A stretch of 5,505 bases of DNA from an uncultured Oscillospiraceae bacterium (GTDB lineage Bacteria; Bacillota; Clostridia; Oscillospirales; Ruminococcaceae), in assembly GCA_934462925.1 (NCBI GenBank), contig CAKSIT010000032.1, positions 1-5,505 of the forward strand, in the 5' to 3' direction. Below the pieces are notes generated by a model. That model saw nothing but the letters and a program-made list of their open reading frames with translations, was not told the origin of the DNA and made no database searches. This document shows positions 4,691 through 5,505 of this stretch, one piece after another. Position numbers and translations under genes: made by a program. How positions within the stretch are numbered: position 1 is the stretch's first letter; every line of letters begins with the position of its first letter.

Positions 4691-5362
4691 ATGACAGGAG
4701 TACTCAATAAAATAGAAATACCGCGCTACACACGCGGCGAGGAGATATTCAACATGACCTCGCACATAGTAGGCGGCGCGGTGGGAATAGCGGCGACTGT
4801 GCTGTGCGTGGTGTTCGCGGCGCTGCACGGCAGCGTATACGGCGTTGTGAGCGGCGCGGTTTACGGCGCGATGATGATAGTGCTTTACAGTATGTCGAGC
4901 ATATACCACGGTCTGCACGCCGACCTTAAGGCGAAAAAGGTGTTCAGGATACTGGACCACTGCGCGATATTCCTGCTTATAGCGGGGACGTACACGCCGC
5001 TTACGCTCTGCACGGTGCGCGCGCAGAACGCGGCGCTCGGCTGGACGGTGTTTGGGATTGAATGGGGGCTTGCGGCGCTCGGCATAGCGCTCAACTCCAT
5101 TGACATGAAGCGCTTTAAGCGGCTTTCCATGCTGCTTTATTTAGGGCTTGGCTGGTGCGTGGTATTCACCGCGCCCGCGCTTATTGCGGCAATGCCCGCG
5201 GGCGGGCTGTGGCTGCTCCTTTGCGGCGGTATCGCCTACACGGCGGGCGCTGTCCTTTATGCGGCGGGCAAAAAGCACGCCTATATCCACTCGGTTTTCC
5301 ACCTGTTCGTTTTAGCGGGAAGCATACTGCATTTCCTGTGCATCTTATTATATGTGATATAG
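4691..5362 (+). CDS. trhA: Hemolysin III / TrhA family membrane protein (PAQR-like)
   Basis: A 223-aa polytopic protein with about seven hydrophobic spans (roughly 23-45, 52-72, 87-108, 117-135, 145-166, 171-191, 199-221), the normal size for the family. Family motifs are complete: EEIFNMTSH (17-25), SSIYH (69-73), LDHCAIFLLIAGTYTP (88-103) and HSVFHLFVLAGSILHF (200-215). His73, Asp89, His200 and His204 are the expected metal-site residues of the PAQR superfamily. Despite the hemolysin name, bacterial members are linked to membrane homeostasis (E. coli TrhA/YqfA), and the biochemical activity is not settled. AGGAG (4681-4685) lies 5 nt before the ATG, and the gap to the M23 stop is 12 bp, so co-transcription and perhaps translational coupling are likely. 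The TAG stop overlaps the first bases of the downstream 78-bp repeat. Confidence 0.95.
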   Translation: MTGVLNKIEIPRYTRGEEIFNMTSHIVGGAVGIAATVLCVVFAALHGSVYGVVSGAVYGAMMIVLYSMSSIYHGLHADLKAKKVFRILDHCAIFLLIAGTYTPLTLCTVRAQNAALGWTVFGIEWGLAALGIALNSIDMKRFKRLSMLLYLGLGWCVVFTAPALIAAMPAGGLWLLLCGGIAYTAGAVLYAAGKKHAYIHSVFHLFVLAGSILHFLCILLYVI

Positions 5363-5403
5363 CCGGTCGCCCGACGGGCAATTCCGGCTGTATGTATCTT
5401 TTT
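5361..5403 (+). terminator. Hairpin in the first repeat unit, possible operon terminator
   Basis: AGCCGG (5361-5366) pairs with CCGGCT (5384-5389), and inside it GCCC (5369-5372) pairs with GGGC (5376-5379). A run of five T (5399-5403) follows only after a 9-nt gap, so it is not a textbook terminator. The stem begins at the trhA stop codon. In the second repeat copy the hairpin is conserved but the T-run is interrupted (CTTTGTGG), suggesting the structure is not maintained solely for termination. Confidence 0.4.
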
Positions 5404-5505
5404 GGCGGCACTTTTCACACGCGGGAAGTGCGGCTTGCAGCCGGTCGCCCGACGGGCAGTTCCGGCTGTATGCGCCTTTGTGGCGGCGCTTTTCACACGC
5501 GGGAA
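5361..5505. repeat. 78-bp tandem repeat, at least 1.9 copies, running off the window
   Basis: Unit 1 spans 5361-5438 and unit 2 starts at 5439 and is cut at 5505. Over the 67 shared positions, 61 are identical (differences at unit positions 21, 35-37, 42 and 50). Each unit holds consecutive hairpins: the nested AGCCGG/CCGGCT stem, then GCACTT (5408-5413) with AAGTGC (5426-5431), and CGGCT/AGCCG (5431-5443) across the unit junction. The 78-bp period is a multiple of three, so the minus strand reads as an open 26-residue repeat (such as HTAGIARRATG), but there is no ribosome binding site and it looks like a by-product. It fits a dispersed structured intergenic repeat. Confidence 0.85.

Noticed and set aside
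3911..4960. 349-codon minus-strand frame
   Set aside because: It lies opposite the M23 and TrhA genes, is rich in Arg/His/Tyr/Ala without domain motifs, and lacks a plausible start context.
5281..5496. Minus-strand frames with 26-residue repeats
   Set aside because: They arise because the DNA repeat period (78 bp) is a multiple of three; there is no ribosome binding site, and they extend antisense into trhA.
5361..5505. CRISPR array
   Set aside because: The whole 78-bp unit is repeated, with no short conserved repeat alternating with unique spacers.

Overview
The window looks like chromosomal DNA of a Gram-positive member of the Clostridia, perhaps a gut Oscillospirales-type lineage. This rests on GGAGG-type ribosome binding sites, an HPr carrying both His15 and Ser46, a PdaB-type (sporulation-class) deacetylase, an M23/LysM/G5 wall hydrolase, and GC-rich genes separated by AT-rich intergenic DNA. 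The exact taxon cannot be fixed from the sequence.

Left part (1-1186): the window opens inside the last ~100 codons of an IS1182-like DDE transposase (+). About 280 bp without a gene follow, holding a perfect 10-bp hairpin and a near-consensus sigma-A promoter that points right. The promoter fires into the 3' end of a leftward PdaB-like polysaccharide deacetylase (611-1186). That gene lacks the last ~60 residues of its catalytic domain and stops inside a GC-rich hairpin. Transposase remnant, orphan promoter and truncated gene together suggest a rearrangement breakpoint near 590-640.

Middle (1187-2754): an AT-rich divergent spacer carries repeated AAGTTGA words and a good promoter (1479-1507). 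A ~135-nt leader then leads to an HPr phosphocarrier gene (ptsH-like), which ends in a very strong intrinsic terminator (1976-2020). Only 14 bp later starts a 239-aa lipoprotein of unknown function.

Right part (2755-5505): four GTTACA-type hexamers in exact 11-bp phase overlap the -35 and spacer of an extended -10 promoter. This is the layout of WalR/PhoP-type (OmpR family) response-regulator sites. The promoter drives a 588-aa membrane-anchored LysM-G5-M23 peptidase and, 12 bp downstream, a hemolysin III/TrhA (PAQR-like) membrane protein, probably as one operon. A hairpin-rich 78-bp tandem repeat starts at the trhA stop codon and runs off the window end.

The common theme is the cell envelope (deacetylase, lipoprotein, endopeptidase, membrane protein) plus sugar-transport signalling (HPr). 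I see no clearly new multi-gene system. The most informative signals are regulatory (the phased operator array and the HPr leader) and structural (the truncated deacetylase junction and the 78-bp repeat).
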